NCBI RefSeq assembly: GCF_004801285.1
Contig: NZ_SSNY01000012.1
Span: forward strand, 104,983 to 168,982
Source: Ollibium composti
GTDB taxonomy: Bacteria > Pseudomonadota > Alphaproteobacteria > Rhizobiales > Rhizobiaceae
DNA length: 64,000 bases
Direction of reading: 5' to 3'
Shown here: positions 42,951 to 51,216 of the stretch, in pieces
How the letters are laid out: the number at the start of each line of letters is the position of its first letter
Numbering within the stretch: the stretch's first letter is position 1
Position numbers and translations under genes: made by a program
The notes under the pieces: generated by a model
Seen by the model: the letters and a program-made list of their open reading frames with translations, nothing else
What the model was told of the DNA's origin: nothing
The model's database searches: none

Positions 42951-44528
42951 CTATTCGGCCATCTGCGTCAGCCAGTGACGCGGCTTGTTGTCGGCGCGGA
43001 AGTCGACGCTCTTGATCTTGTCGAGCATCGCCCAAGCGATCGGCTGCTGGTGCAGCGGCACGAGCATGACCTTGTCCTTCGCTATCTTCAGGGCCGCCGC
43101 TTCCAGCGCCAGGCGCTTTTCGGTGTCGGGTTCCTGCGCCGCCTGCTGGACCAGCTTGTCGAGTTCAGGCTCCGACCAGCCGCCGTAGTTGGAGACGCCC
43201 ATGGCGCCGTTGCGGGTCGACAGCACCTGCGACAGCAGAGAATAGGCGTCGAGCGTCGGCTCGTTGGCCCAGCTGAGATTGAAGACGTCGGCCTTGCCGG
43301 TGGTGCGCTTCGGCTGCTGCACGGCGCGCGGGCCGATGTCGATGGTCGGCTGGAAGCCGCCGCGCTTGAGCATGTTGGCGATGCCCGAGCAGATGTCTTC
43401 CTCGTTGATGCTCTCGTCGTTCATGCACAGGTAGGTGAAGGCGAGGTTTTCCTGGCCGGCCTCGGCGAGCAGCTTCTTGGCCTCTTCCGGATTGGGCTTG
43501 TCGTAGGTGTCGAGGTCCTTGGCGTAGCCCGAGATTTCAGGTGCGATCAGCGAGCCGGAGGGCCGCGCCAGCCCGCGCATCACCTTCTTGTTGATGAGGT
43601 CGCGGTCGATCGTGTCCCGGAAGGCCTGGCGTACGCGGATGTCATTGAACGGGCTGGGACGGCCGTCCTCCAGCTTGTCGCGGCGGTTGAAGCCGATGAA
43701 GACAGTGCGCAGCTCGGTGCGGTTCTTGACGACGATACCGGGCGAAGATTGCAGGCGCGGAAGATCCTGGATCGGCGCGGAATCGATCAGGTCGATTTCA
43801 CCCGACAAAAGGGCTGCGACGCGCGTCGCAGCCGAGGTGATCGGCAGGAATTCGATGCGGTCGAGATTGTGCTTCTTGGTGTCCCACCACTGGTCGTTGA
43901 CGACCAGCACGGTCTTGCTGTCCGGCACGCGGCTTTCCAGCTTGAACGGGCCGGTGCCGTTGGTGTGGAGGGTGGCATAGCCTTCGACCTTGGTGGCGAC
44001 GTCGGTCGGCTTCTCGCTGTCGTGGTCCTTCAGCCACTTGCCGCTGAACATGAAGATGTTGGTCATGTCGTTGAGGAACAGCGCGGTCGGCGCCGAAACG
44101 CCGATATCGACCGTGTAGTCATCGACCTTCTGGCAATCGACGAAGAGGGGGATGTTGCCGCGCAGCGGCGAGGTCGGGTCGGTGACGCGCTTCATCGAAG
44201 CGACCACGTCGTCGGCGGTGAAGTCGCTGCCGTCATGGAACTTGACGCCCTTGCGCAGCGTGAAGCGCCAGCGCTTGCCGTCGATCAGCTCCCACTTGGT
44301 CGCCAAAGCGGGCTCGATCTTGAAATCCTTGTCGTAGCGCACGAGCGCTTCGTAGATGTGATTGAGGAAGGCGAGGTTCGACGTCGACGCCACCGAATCC
44401 GGGTCGAGCGAATAGATGTCGGCGCGGCTGCCCCACTTCAAAGTGGCCGCGTTGGCCCAGCCGAAAGCGGGGACCGTGATGGCCGCAGCCAGCAGCGCCG
44501 AGGTGATGAATTTCTTCAGGCGGGACAT
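42951..44528 (-). CDS. ABC transporter substrate-binding protein, family 5 (copy 1)
   Basis: A 525-residue periplasmic binding protein of the peptide/nickel type with a signal peptide (SALLAAAITVPAFGWANA) and mature start ATLKWGSRADIYSLDPDS, then LAFLNHIYEALVRYD and KWRFTLRKGVKFHDG-like (RWRFTLRKGVKFHDG). It resembles the binding protein at 46458 in these segments and at its C-terminus (LHQQPIAWAM). No permease genes lie beside it on this strand, so it probably feeds the importer encoded at 48075-54674. The ATG with GAGAGAGC upstream is used. Confidence 0.92.
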   Translation of the reverse strand: MSRLKKFITSALLAAAITVPAFGWANAATLKWGSRADIYSLDPDSVASTSNLAFLNHIYEALVRYDKDFKIEPALATKWELIDGKRWRFTLRKGVKFHDGSDFTADDVVASMKRVTDPTSPLRGNIPLFVDCQKVDDYTVDIGVSAPTALFLNDMTNIFMFSGKWLKDHDSEKPTDVATKVEGYATLHTNGTGPFKLESRVPDSKTVLVVNDQWWDTKKHNLDRIEFLPITSAATRVAALLSGEIDLIDSAPIQDLPRLQSSPGIVVKNRTELRTVFIGFNRRDKLEDGRPSPFNDIRVRQAFRDTIDRDLINKKVMRGLARPSGSLIAPEISGYAKDLDTYDKPNPEEAKKLLAEAGQENLAFTYLCMNDESINEEDICSGIANMLKRGGFQPTIDIGPRAVQQPKRTTGKADVFNLSWANEPTLDAYSLLSQVLSTRNGAMGVSNYGGWSEPELDKLVQQAAQEPDTEKRLALEAAALKIAKDKVMLVPLHQQPIAWAMLDKIKSVDFRADNKPRHWLTQMAE

Positions 44529-44606
44529 GCTCTCTCCCTCATGTCGTATGTCGCTGCGCGACCGATGTGCATTTTCCGGCGGGATTATGGTAGCCGCCAT
44601 TTCTAT

Positions 44607-44626
44607 TGTCAACGACATTGTCGACA
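44607..44626. promoter_or_regulatory. TGTC/GACA repeats between divergent binding-protein and amidohydrolase genes
   Basis: TGTC-AAC-GACA (44607-44617) is followed by the perfect palindrome TGTCGACA (44619-44626) in the divergent promoter region. The TTGT...ACA character resembles the GntR-type sites near 55441 and 57741. A regulator of the FCD-GntR type encoded nearby could bind here. Confidence 0.4.
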
Positions 44627-44687
44627 TTTAAGGTGCCGAACATCGACATTGAATTCGCCTGCCGCTGCACAACCGAGGGTATCAGCC

Positions 44688-46163
44688 ATGGATGGACTTC
44701 TCCTGCTTCACGGAACGATCGTCACCGTCGACGGGACGCGCCGCATCATCGAGGACGGTGCGCTGGCGACGGCCGGCGACCGGATCGTCGACATCGGCAC
44801 GGCGGCTGAACTGGCACCCCGTCACGCCGGCAAGAAGGTGGTCGATTGCCGTGGCAAGCTCATCATTCCGGGTCTGATCGACGCGCACGGCCATGCCGGC
44901 CATTCGCTGATCCGCAGTATCGCCGCCGACACCAACGCGCTGTGGATGCGCATCGTCACGCCGATGTACTGCCACTATGTGACGCGTGAATTCTGGTATG
45001 CGGACGGCCTCGTCTCCGGCCTGGAGCGGCTGCGCGCCGGGGTGACGACGGCGGCCTCCATCATCACTTCCATGCCGCGCAGCGACGATCCGGTCTTCGC
45101 CATCAACCACGCTCGCGCCTACGCGGAACTCGGCTTGCGCGAAATCGTCTGCGTCGGTCCGGCCGGCCTTCCCTGGCCGCAATCGGTGACGCGTTGGGAC
45201 AGCGGCCGTCCCGAGCGGCATTCGGTTTCCTTCGAAGAGATGATCGAGGGCGCCGAGGCGGTGATCGAGACGGTGAACGGCAATGCGGACGGGCGCATCA
45301 AGGTGTTTCTGACGCCGTTTACCATCGTGCCGTCGGTCGAGCCGTCCAACGCCTCGACGCCGGACTGTGCCGTCAACCTGACGGCGGACGACCGCATGCA
45401 GGCCCGCCGCGTGCGCGAAACGGCGCGCAAATGGGGCGTTCGCATCCACTCCGACGCCTTTGCCGGCCAGATCCGCATGGCTTTCCAGGACAAGGAAAAC
45501 GCGCTGCTCGGCCCGGACGTGCACCTCCAGCATTGCTGGGGCATCTCGCATGAGGAGATCGACATACTGGCCGAGACGGGCACCTACGTCACTCACGCGC
45601 CGCCCGGCCGCTCGACGCCGATCCTGCAGATGATGGCGAGGGGCGTGCCGGTCGCCATCACCTCGGACGGCGCCGCACCCAGCCGCCATTTCGACATGTT
45701 CCAGATCGCCAGGACCGCGCAGGCGACGCAGCACCTGCTGCACAACCACGACCGCTACCACCTGCCGCCCGGCAAGGTGTTCGAGATGATCACCATCGAC
45801 GCCGCCCGCGCCATCGGCATGGACCACGAGATCGGCTCGCTGGAGGTCGGCAAGAAGGCCGACATCGCCATCGTCGACATGCGCAAGCCGCACCTCATGC
45901 CGAACTGGATGCCGGTGCACCGGCTTGTCCATCAGGTTCTGGGCAGCGACGTGGACACTGTCATCGTCGACGGACGCATCCTCATGGAGGCGGGCACGGT
46001 GCTGACCGCCGACATGGGCGAGGCGCTGGAACTCGGGCAGGCCGAGGCCCTGGCGCTGGCCGAACGGGCCGGCTTGCAGGCGCACATGCACGATCCGGGC
46101 TGGGGGCAGCTGTACCGGACCTTCAGCGAGAAAGTAGTGCCACCCGTCCAGCCCGCTGTTTGA
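44688..46163 (+). CDS. Amidohydrolase family protein (metal motif intact)
   Basis: A 491-residue TRZ/ATZ-type amidohydrolase with full metal pattern: HxH in PGLIDAHGHAGHS, His in IHSDAFAGQI, His in LQHCWGISHEE and Asp in ITSDGAAPSRHF. The family deaminates or dechlorinates N-heterocycles, or hydrolyses cyclic amides. The ATG giving MDGLLLLHG is used. The frame is open for a long way upstream only because it runs antisense to the binding-protein gene. It starts a plus-strand run that continues with a binding protein, permeases, two further amidohydrolases and ATPases. Confidence 0.9.
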   Translation: MDGLLLLHGTIVTVDGTRRIIEDGALATAGDRIVDIGTAAELAPRHAGKKVVDCRGKLIIPGLIDAHGHAGHSLIRSIAADTNALWMRIVTPMYCHYVTREFWYADGLVSGLERLRAGVTTAASIITSMPRSDDPVFAINHARAYAELGLREIVCVGPAGLPWPQSVTRWDSGRPERHSVSFEEMIEGAEAVIETVNGNADGRIKVFLTPFTIVPSVEPSNASTPDCAVNLTADDRMQARRVRETARKWGVRIHSDAFAGQIRMAFQDKENALLGPDVHLQHCWGISHEEIDILAETGTYVTHAPPGRSTPILQMMARGVPVAITSDGAAPSRHFDMFQIARTAQATQHLLHNHDRYHLPPGKVFEMITIDAARAIGMDHEIGSLEVGKKADIAIVDMRKPHLMPNWMPVHRLVHQVLGSDVDTVIVDGRILMEAGTVLTADMGEALELGQAEALALAERAGLQAHMHDPGWGQLYRTFSEKVVPPVQPAV

Positions 46164-46202
46164 CACGGCAGTCCGATTTTGCCGCCAAAATACCGGAAAA
46201 AT

Positions 46203-46222
46203 TGTCTACGATTTAGTTGACA
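46203..46222. promoter_or_regulatory. Weak TGTC...GACA pair before second binding-protein gene
   Basis: In the 294-base gap between the amidohydrolase and binding-protein genes the only signal I see is TGTC-N12-GACA in an AT-rich stretch about 240 bases before the start codon. It echoes the motif at 44607. The rest of the gap shows no gene. Confidence 0.25.
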
Positions 46223-46457
46223 TTGATTTTGACCGCGCCTATCATCGGTACAGTTGGACGGAGGCATTGGTCCACGAACGGCGCTTTCCCGGAGGAAAAC
46301 CGAGGGCGCTTTGAACCAGGCAGATGATTGCGCCTCGGCCCGAGGAGAGTTCCGATCGCGGCAGCGGAAAGCTGTCGCCGGTCGTCTATTCCATACAGGC
46401 AAACCGAAAGAGACCTCCATGCAAGGAGGCGAACCTTCCAGAAGCGGAGCTAACCGA

Positions 46458-48017
46458 ATGCTGAAACAACTCGGCCTGGCGGCCACACTGGCATTGAGCC
46501 TGGTTCTTCCCGGCCATGCGGCGACCCTCAAATGGGGCGCCTCGCACGACATTTTCTCGCTCGACCCCTATTCGTACGGGGACAGTTTCACGCTCGCTTT
46601 CCTGAACCATGTCTATGAAGGGCTGGTCCGCTACGACGACAAATTGCAGATCGAGCCGGCGCTGGCGACGTCGTGGGAGACGGTGTCGGACACGGTGTGG
46701 CGTTTCCATCTGCGCAAGGACGTCAAGTTCCACAACGGCGCCGACTTCAACGCCGACGACGTGCTCGCCTCGCTGAAGCGGGTGAGCGACCCGGTTTCGC
46801 CGCTGCGCGGCAACCTGCCGGCCTACAAATCCTCCACCAAGGTCGACGACTATACGGTCGATATCGAGCTGACCGGTCCCTATCCGCTGCTGCTCAACGA
46901 CCTCACCAACATTCACATCTTCGACGCGACCTGGCTGAAGGACAACGACAGCGAAAAGCCGACCGACGTCGGCGCCAAGATCGAGGGCTATGCGACATAC
47001 CACACCAACGGCACTGGTCCGTTCATGCTCGAAAGCCGCGTTCCCGACTCCAAGACCGTGCTGGTGAAGAACCCGAACTGGTGGGACAAGTCGCAGTCCA
47101 ACATCGACCGCATCGAGTTCACGCCTATCGTTTCGGCTGCAACCCGCGTCTCGGCGCTGCTGTCGGGCGAGGTCAACTTCACCGACAACGCGCCCTCGCA
47201 GGATCTGCCGCGGCTGGCGGCGCAGCCCGGCCTCAAGGTGATGGAGCGCACCGACCTGCGCACCATCATGATCGGCTTCAACCGCAAGCCGAAGCTCAAC
47301 AACGGCGACGACAACAAGTTCAACGACCTGCGCGTGCGCCAGGCCTTCGCCCATGCACTCGACCACAAGCTGATCCAGCAACGCATCATGCGTGGCAAGT
47401 CGCGCACCGCCGGCGAGATCGTGGCGCCCGAGATTCCCGGATATTCGGCCGATCTCGACACGCCGCTCCCCTACGATCCGGACCTGTCGAAGAAGCTTCT
47501 GGCGGAAGCCGGCGCCACCGACATGCCGTTCACCATGGTGTGCACGACCGACGCCTACGTGAACGAAGAGGAATTGTGCCAGGGCATCGTCAACATGCTG
47601 ACCCGCGCCGGTTTCAAGCCACAGCTCGACATCGCGCCGGTCGCCCTGCAGGCGCCCAAGCGCACCGGCGGCAAGGCCGACGTCTACCTGATCGGCTGGG
47701 CGACCGAGCCGATGCTCGATGCCTATTCCATCCTGGTGCAGATGATCGAGACGCGGTCGGCCAATGCCGGCGTCTTCAACTGGGGCGGCTGGAGCTATCC
47801 CGACATCGACAAGTTGATCGTCGCGGCTTCGACCGAGATGGACCGGACGAAGCGGCTGGCGCTCGAAACCAAGGCGCTCGGCATGGTCAAGGACCAGATC
47901 ATCATGCTGCCGCTGCACCAGCAGCCGATGGCCTGGGTGATGTCGGACAAGATCGACAAGATCGCGCAACTGCCGGACAATAAAGTTCGTAGCTGGCTGA
48001 CGCATATTTCCGAGTAG
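46458..48017 (+). CDS. ABC transporter substrate-binding protein, family 5 (copy 2)
   Basis: A 519-residue periplasmic binding protein with a signal peptide (LGLAATLALSLVLPGHA) and mature start ATLKWGASHDIFSLDPYS, then LAFLNHVYEGLVRYDD. It is a close paralogue of the one at 42951 and has the same C-terminal pattern (LHQQPMAWVM). The ATG at 46458 has GGAG at the right distance. A second ATG at 46420 would add residues before the signal peptide. A strong hairpin follows, then two permeases, so it is the operon's own binding protein. Confidence 0.93.
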   Translation: MLKQLGLAATLALSLVLPGHAATLKWGASHDIFSLDPYSYGDSFTLAFLNHVYEGLVRYDDKLQIEPALATSWETVSDTVWRFHLRKDVKFHNGADFNADDVLASLKRVSDPVSPLRGNLPAYKSSTKVDDYTVDIELTGPYPLLLNDLTNIHIFDATWLKDNDSEKPTDVGAKIEGYATYHTNGTGPFMLESRVPDSKTVLVKNPNWWDKSQSNIDRIEFTPIVSAATRVSALLSGEVNFTDNAPSQDLPRLAAQPGLKVMERTDLRTIMIGFNRKPKLNNGDDNKFNDLRVRQAFAHALDHKLIQQRIMRGKSRTAGEIVAPEIPGYSADLDTPLPYDPDLSKKLLAEAGATDMPFTMVCTTDAYVNEEELCQGIVNMLTRAGFKPQLDIAPVALQAPKRTGGKADVYLIGWATEPMLDAYSILVQMIETRSANAGVFNWGGWSYPDIDKLIVAASTEMDRTKRLALETKALGMVKDQIIMLPLHQQPMAWVMSDKIDKIAQLPDNKVRSWLTHISE

Positions 48018-48024
48018 CAACGAC

Positions 48025-48056
48025 GGCTGGTCCGGGCCATGGTGCCCGGACCAGCC
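48025..48056 (+). terminator. Hairpin between binding-protein and permease genes
   Basis: Perfect inverted repeat with 13-bp arms (GGCTGGTCCGGGC) and a 6-base loop, 7 bases after the binding-protein stop and 18 bases before the permease ATG. No T tract follows. Likely an attenuator or mRNA stabiliser giving excess binding protein. Confidence 0.75.
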
Positions 48057-48074
48057 GGAAATTGGGAGCATCCC

Positions 48075-49040
48075 ATGCTGGTCTTCATCGTCAGGCGCCT
48101 GATCAACTCGGTCTTCGTGATGCTCGCCGTCGCGATGCTGGCCTTCCTGATCTTTCAGATGGCGGGCGACCCCGTCGAGATGATGGCGAACGAGCAGACG
48201 TCGCAGGCCGATCGTGCCGCCATGCGCGAGCGTCTCGGCCTCAATGACAGTCTGCCGACACAATATGTGCGTTTCGTCGTCAACGCCGCCAAGGGTGATT
48301 TCGGCATCTCCTACCGCAACGGCCAGGACGTGCTGCATCTGATCGGGCAGCGTTTCCCGGCCACGTTCGAACTGGTCATGGTGGCGACGCTGATTTCGCT
48401 TGTCGTGGGTATTCCGCTCGGCGTGCTGACGGCGATCCAGCGCGGGCGATGGTATGCCGAGGGGTTGCAGTTCGTGTCCATCGTCGGCGTCTCGTTGCCG
48501 AGTTTCGTCGTCGGCATCCTGCTCATCCTGGTGTTTTCGGTCATCTTCGGCTGGCTGCCGGCCTTCGGGCGCGGCGACGTGGTCAAGATCGGCTGGTGGT
48601 CGACGGGCCTTTTGACACCGTCCGGCCGACAGGCGCTGATCCTGCCCGCCGTCTCGCTGTCGCTCTACCAGATCACGCTCATCATGCGGCTGGTACGGGC
48701 CGAGATGCTGGAAGTGCTGCGCTCCGACTACGTGAAGTTCGCGCGGGCGAGGGGCATCACCCGCGCACGCATCTACTTCCGCCACGCACTGCGCAACTGC
48801 CTGATGCCGGTGGTGACGATGACGGCCATGAACGTCGGCGCGCTGATCGCCTTCGCCATCATCACCGAGACGGTGTTCCAGTGGCCGGGCATGGGCATGC
48901 TGTTCATCCAGGCCGTCACCTTCATCGATATCCCGGTGATGGCGGCGTATCTGTGCATCATCTCCTTCATGTTCGTCGTGCTGAACATGCTGGTCGACAT
49001 CGCCTACGCGGTGATCGATCCCAGGCTGCGCACCGCTTAA
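48075..49040 (+). CDS. Peptide/nickel-type ABC permease 1 (DppB/OppB family)
   Basis: A 321-residue permease with six predicted spans, N-terminal FIVRRLINSVFVMLAVAMLA as in DppB proteins, the GDFGISY-type motif (KGDFGISYRNG) and the EAA loop RAEMLEVLRSDYVKFARARG. It pairs with the permease 15 bases downstream. Substrate probably a small nitrogenous compound, given the linked amidohydrolases. Confidence 0.93.
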   Translation: MLVFIVRRLINSVFVMLAVAMLAFLIFQMAGDPVEMMANEQTSQADRAAMRERLGLNDSLPTQYVRFVVNAAKGDFGISYRNGQDVLHLIGQRFPATFELVMVATLISLVVGIPLGVLTAIQRGRWYAEGLQFVSIVGVSLPSFVVGILLILVFSVIFGWLPAFGRGDVVKIGWWSTGLLTPSGRQALILPAVSLSLYQITLIMRLVRAEMLEVLRSDYVKFARARGITRARIYFRHALRNCLMPVVTMTAMNVGALIAFAIITETVFQWPGMGMLFIQAVTFIDIPVMAAYLCIISFMFVVLNMLVDIAYAVIDPRLRTA

Positions 49041-49055
49041 CAGGATGGTTGGCCC

Positions 49056-50015
49056 ATGACCGCCGAAGTCTCCGAAACCCCGCAGAAAATCCGCCCTGCG
49101 CGTCCGTCCCTGTTCAGGCGTATCCGCGCCAGCGACCTGTGGTGGTCGTTCACGCACAGCAAAACGGCGATGGTCAGCACTCTGCTGCTGGCGCTGTTGA
49201 TCCTGACGGCGGCGCTGGCGCCGCTGATCGCCCCGCAGAACCCCTATGACGGGGCGCAGCTCGACATGTGGAAGGCCGAGCTGCCGCCGCTGTGGCAGGC
49301 CGACGGCGAATGGCCGTTCCTGCTCGGCACGGACACGCAAGGGCGCGACATGCTGTCGGCCATTCTCTACGGTACGCGCATCTCCATTGTCATCGGCATC
49401 GCGTCCGTCGCGCTGTCGCTGGTCATCGGCATGAGCGCCGGCCTGGTGTCGGGCTATTTCGGCGGCTTCATCGACAATCTTTTGATGCGCATCGGCGACG
49501 TCACCCTATCGATCCCGACTATCCTCGTCGCCATCCTCGTTTCCACCGTGGTGCGGCAGATGCTGCCGCCGGACTTGCGCGAGGTCGGCGCTTCGGCGGT
49601 GCTGGTGCTGGCCATCGCCCTGTCGGCCTGGGTGCAATATGCGCGCATCGTGCGCGCCCAGACCATCGTCGAGGCCGGCAAGGACTATGTGCAGGCGGCA
49701 AGGCTGATCCATGTGCCGGCGCGGCGCATCATGGGCAAGCATATCCTGCCCAATACGCTGACGCCGATCCTCGTCGCCGCCACGCTCAATTTCGGCATGG
49801 CCATCCTGACGGAAGCGACGCTCTCCTTCCTGGGCATCGGCATGCCGCCCAGCCAGCCTTCGCTCGGAACGCTGATCCGCATCGGCAACCAGTTCCTGTT
49901 CTCCGGTTCATGGTGGATCGTGCTGTTCCCGGTCATCCAGCTCTGCCTGCTCGTCGTCGCGGTCAACATGCTCGGCGACTGGCTGCGCGACGCCCTGAAT
50001 CCGAAACTGAGGTAG
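49056..50015 (+). CDS. Peptide/nickel-type ABC permease 2 (DppC/OppC family)
   Basis: A 319-residue permease of the DppC type: N-terminal cytoplasmic segment, first span STLLLALLILTAALAPLIAP, the hallmark LLGTDTQGRDMLSAILYGTR, the EAA loop AGKDYVQAARLIHVPARRIM and a final ILTEATLSFLGIGMPPSQPS. It completes the membrane channel with the preceding gene. It is followed after 7 bases by a cytosine-deaminase-like gene. Confidence 0.93.
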   Translation: MTAEVSETPQKIRPARPSLFRRIRASDLWWSFTHSKTAMVSTLLLALLILTAALAPLIAPQNPYDGAQLDMWKAELPPLWQADGEWPFLLGTDTQGRDMLSAILYGTRISIVIGIASVALSLVIGMSAGLVSGYFGGFIDNLLMRIGDVTLSIPTILVAILVSTVVRQMLPPDLREVGASAVLVLAIALSAWVQYARIVRAQTIVEAGKDYVQAARLIHVPARRIMGKHILPNTLTPILVAATLNFGMAILTEATLSFLGIGMPPSQPSLGTLIRIGNQFLFSGSWWIVLFPVIQLCLLVVAVNMLGDWLRDALNPKLR

Positions 50016-50022
50016 AATAAGC

Positions 50023-51216
50023 GTGACCAGCCTTTTGCTCCGCAACGTCCGGCCGATGGCCGGCGCGAACTGCGACATCCTCGTCAAGAACGGCAAGATC
50101 GCCGGCCTCGGCCGTTTCGAGCCGGAGCCCGGCATGGCGGTGGAGGACGGCGGCGGCGCCATCGCCATCCCCGGCCTGATCGACGCGCACACCCATCTCG
50201 ACAAGACGACATGGGGCATGCCCTGGCACGTCAACAACCGGGCGGCGGTGCTGCGCGGGCGCATCGATTTCGAGCGCGAGCATCGCACCGAGATCGGTAT
50301 CGATCCGCACCGTCAGTCCATGCGCCACGCCATCGGCCTGGCGGCGCACGGCGCCAGCCATATCCGCAGCCATGTCGACATCGACACCACGCACGGCCTG
50401 TCCATGGTCGAAGGCGTGTGGAAGACGCGCGAAAAGCTCGCCGGCATCATCGACATCGAGATCGTCGCCTTCCCGCAGTCGGGCGTCATGGTCATGCCGG
50501 GTACCGTCGAACTGCTCGATGAAGCGCTGCGGCAGGGCTGCGAGGTGCTGGGCGGCATCGACCCTTGCGGCATCGACCGGGACCCGAAGGGCCAGCTCGA
50601 CGCACTCTTTGCGCTGGCGGTGAAGCACGGCCGGCCGATCGATATCCATCTGCACGAGGTCGGCGACCTCGGCGCCTTCACCATGGAACTGATGTTCGAG
50701 CGCATCCGCGCCAACGGCATGCAGGGCAAGGTCGCCATCAGCCACGCCTTCGCGCTCGGCATGAACGACTATCTCAGGGTCGGCCGGCTGATCGAGGAGC
50801 TTGCCGCCCTCGACGTCGCCATCCTCACCACCGGCGCGCCATCGGCCACGGTGCCGTCGATCATGCGGCTCAAGGAAGCCGGCATCCGCGTCGGAGGCGG
50901 CTGCGACGGTATCCGCGACACCTGGGGGCCGTGGGGCCAGCCCGACATGCTCGACCGCGCCAAGGTGATCGGCATGAAGAACGGCCTGCGCAGCGACAAC
51001 GACCTGGCGCATCTGCTGTCGGTCGTCTCGCAGGGCGGCGCCGACGTCATGCGCATCGAAGGCTACGGCATCGCCGAAGGCTGCAACGCCGACTTCACCC
51101 TTCTGACCGGCGAGACGCTGGCCCATGCCGTCGTCGACGTGGCGCCGCGCCCGCTGGTGGTCAAGGGCGGCCGCGTCGTCGCCCGACAGGGCAAGGCCGT
51201 GGTGGACATGCCATGA
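50023..51216 (+). CDS. Cytosine deaminase-like amidohydrolase (CodA family)
   Basis: A 397-residue amidohydrolase of the cytosine/isoguanine deaminase group. It has HxH in PGLIDAHTHLDKT, the family Asp/Glu region SHVDIDTTHGLS, HLHEVGD, His in VAISHAFALG and the metal Asp in GGCDGIRDTWGPWG. The enzyme should hydrolytically deaminate a cytosine-like or related N-heterocycle. The GTG start follows the permease by 7 bases. The stop overlaps the next amidohydrolase ATG (ATGA), so the two enzymes are coupled. Confidence 0.88.
   Translation: MTSLLLRNVRPMAGANCDILVKNGKIAGLGRFEPEPGMAVEDGGGAIAIPGLIDAHTHLDKTTWGMPWHVNNRAAVLRGRIDFEREHRTEIGIDPHRQSMRHAIGLAAHGASHIRSHVDIDTTHGLSMVEGVWKTREKLAGIIDIEIVAFPQSGVMVMPGTVELLDEALRQGCEVLGGIDPCGIDRDPKGQLDALFALAVKHGRPIDIHLHEVGDLGAFTMELMFERIRANGMQGKVAISHAFALGMNDYLRVGRLIEELAALDVAILTTGAPSATVPSIMRLKEAGIRVGGGCDGIRDTWGPWGQPDMLDRAKVIGMKNGLRSDNDLAHLLSVVSQGGADVMRIEGYGIAEGCNADFTLLTGETLAHAVVDVAPRPLVVKGGRVVARQGKAVVDMP

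Noticed and set aside
42975..44687. N-terminal extension that would fuse about 570 residues to the amidohydrolase at 44688
   Set aside because: The extension is antisense to the family 5 binding-protein gene and shows no domain. The amidohydrolase fold begins normally at the ATG at 44688.
46386..49340. A very long open frame (over 980 codons) antisense to the binding-protein and permease genes
   Set aside because: It lies opposite clear ABC transporter genes, has low-complexity His/Arg/Asp/Gln-rich sequence typical of GC-rich antisense frames, and has no recognisable domain.
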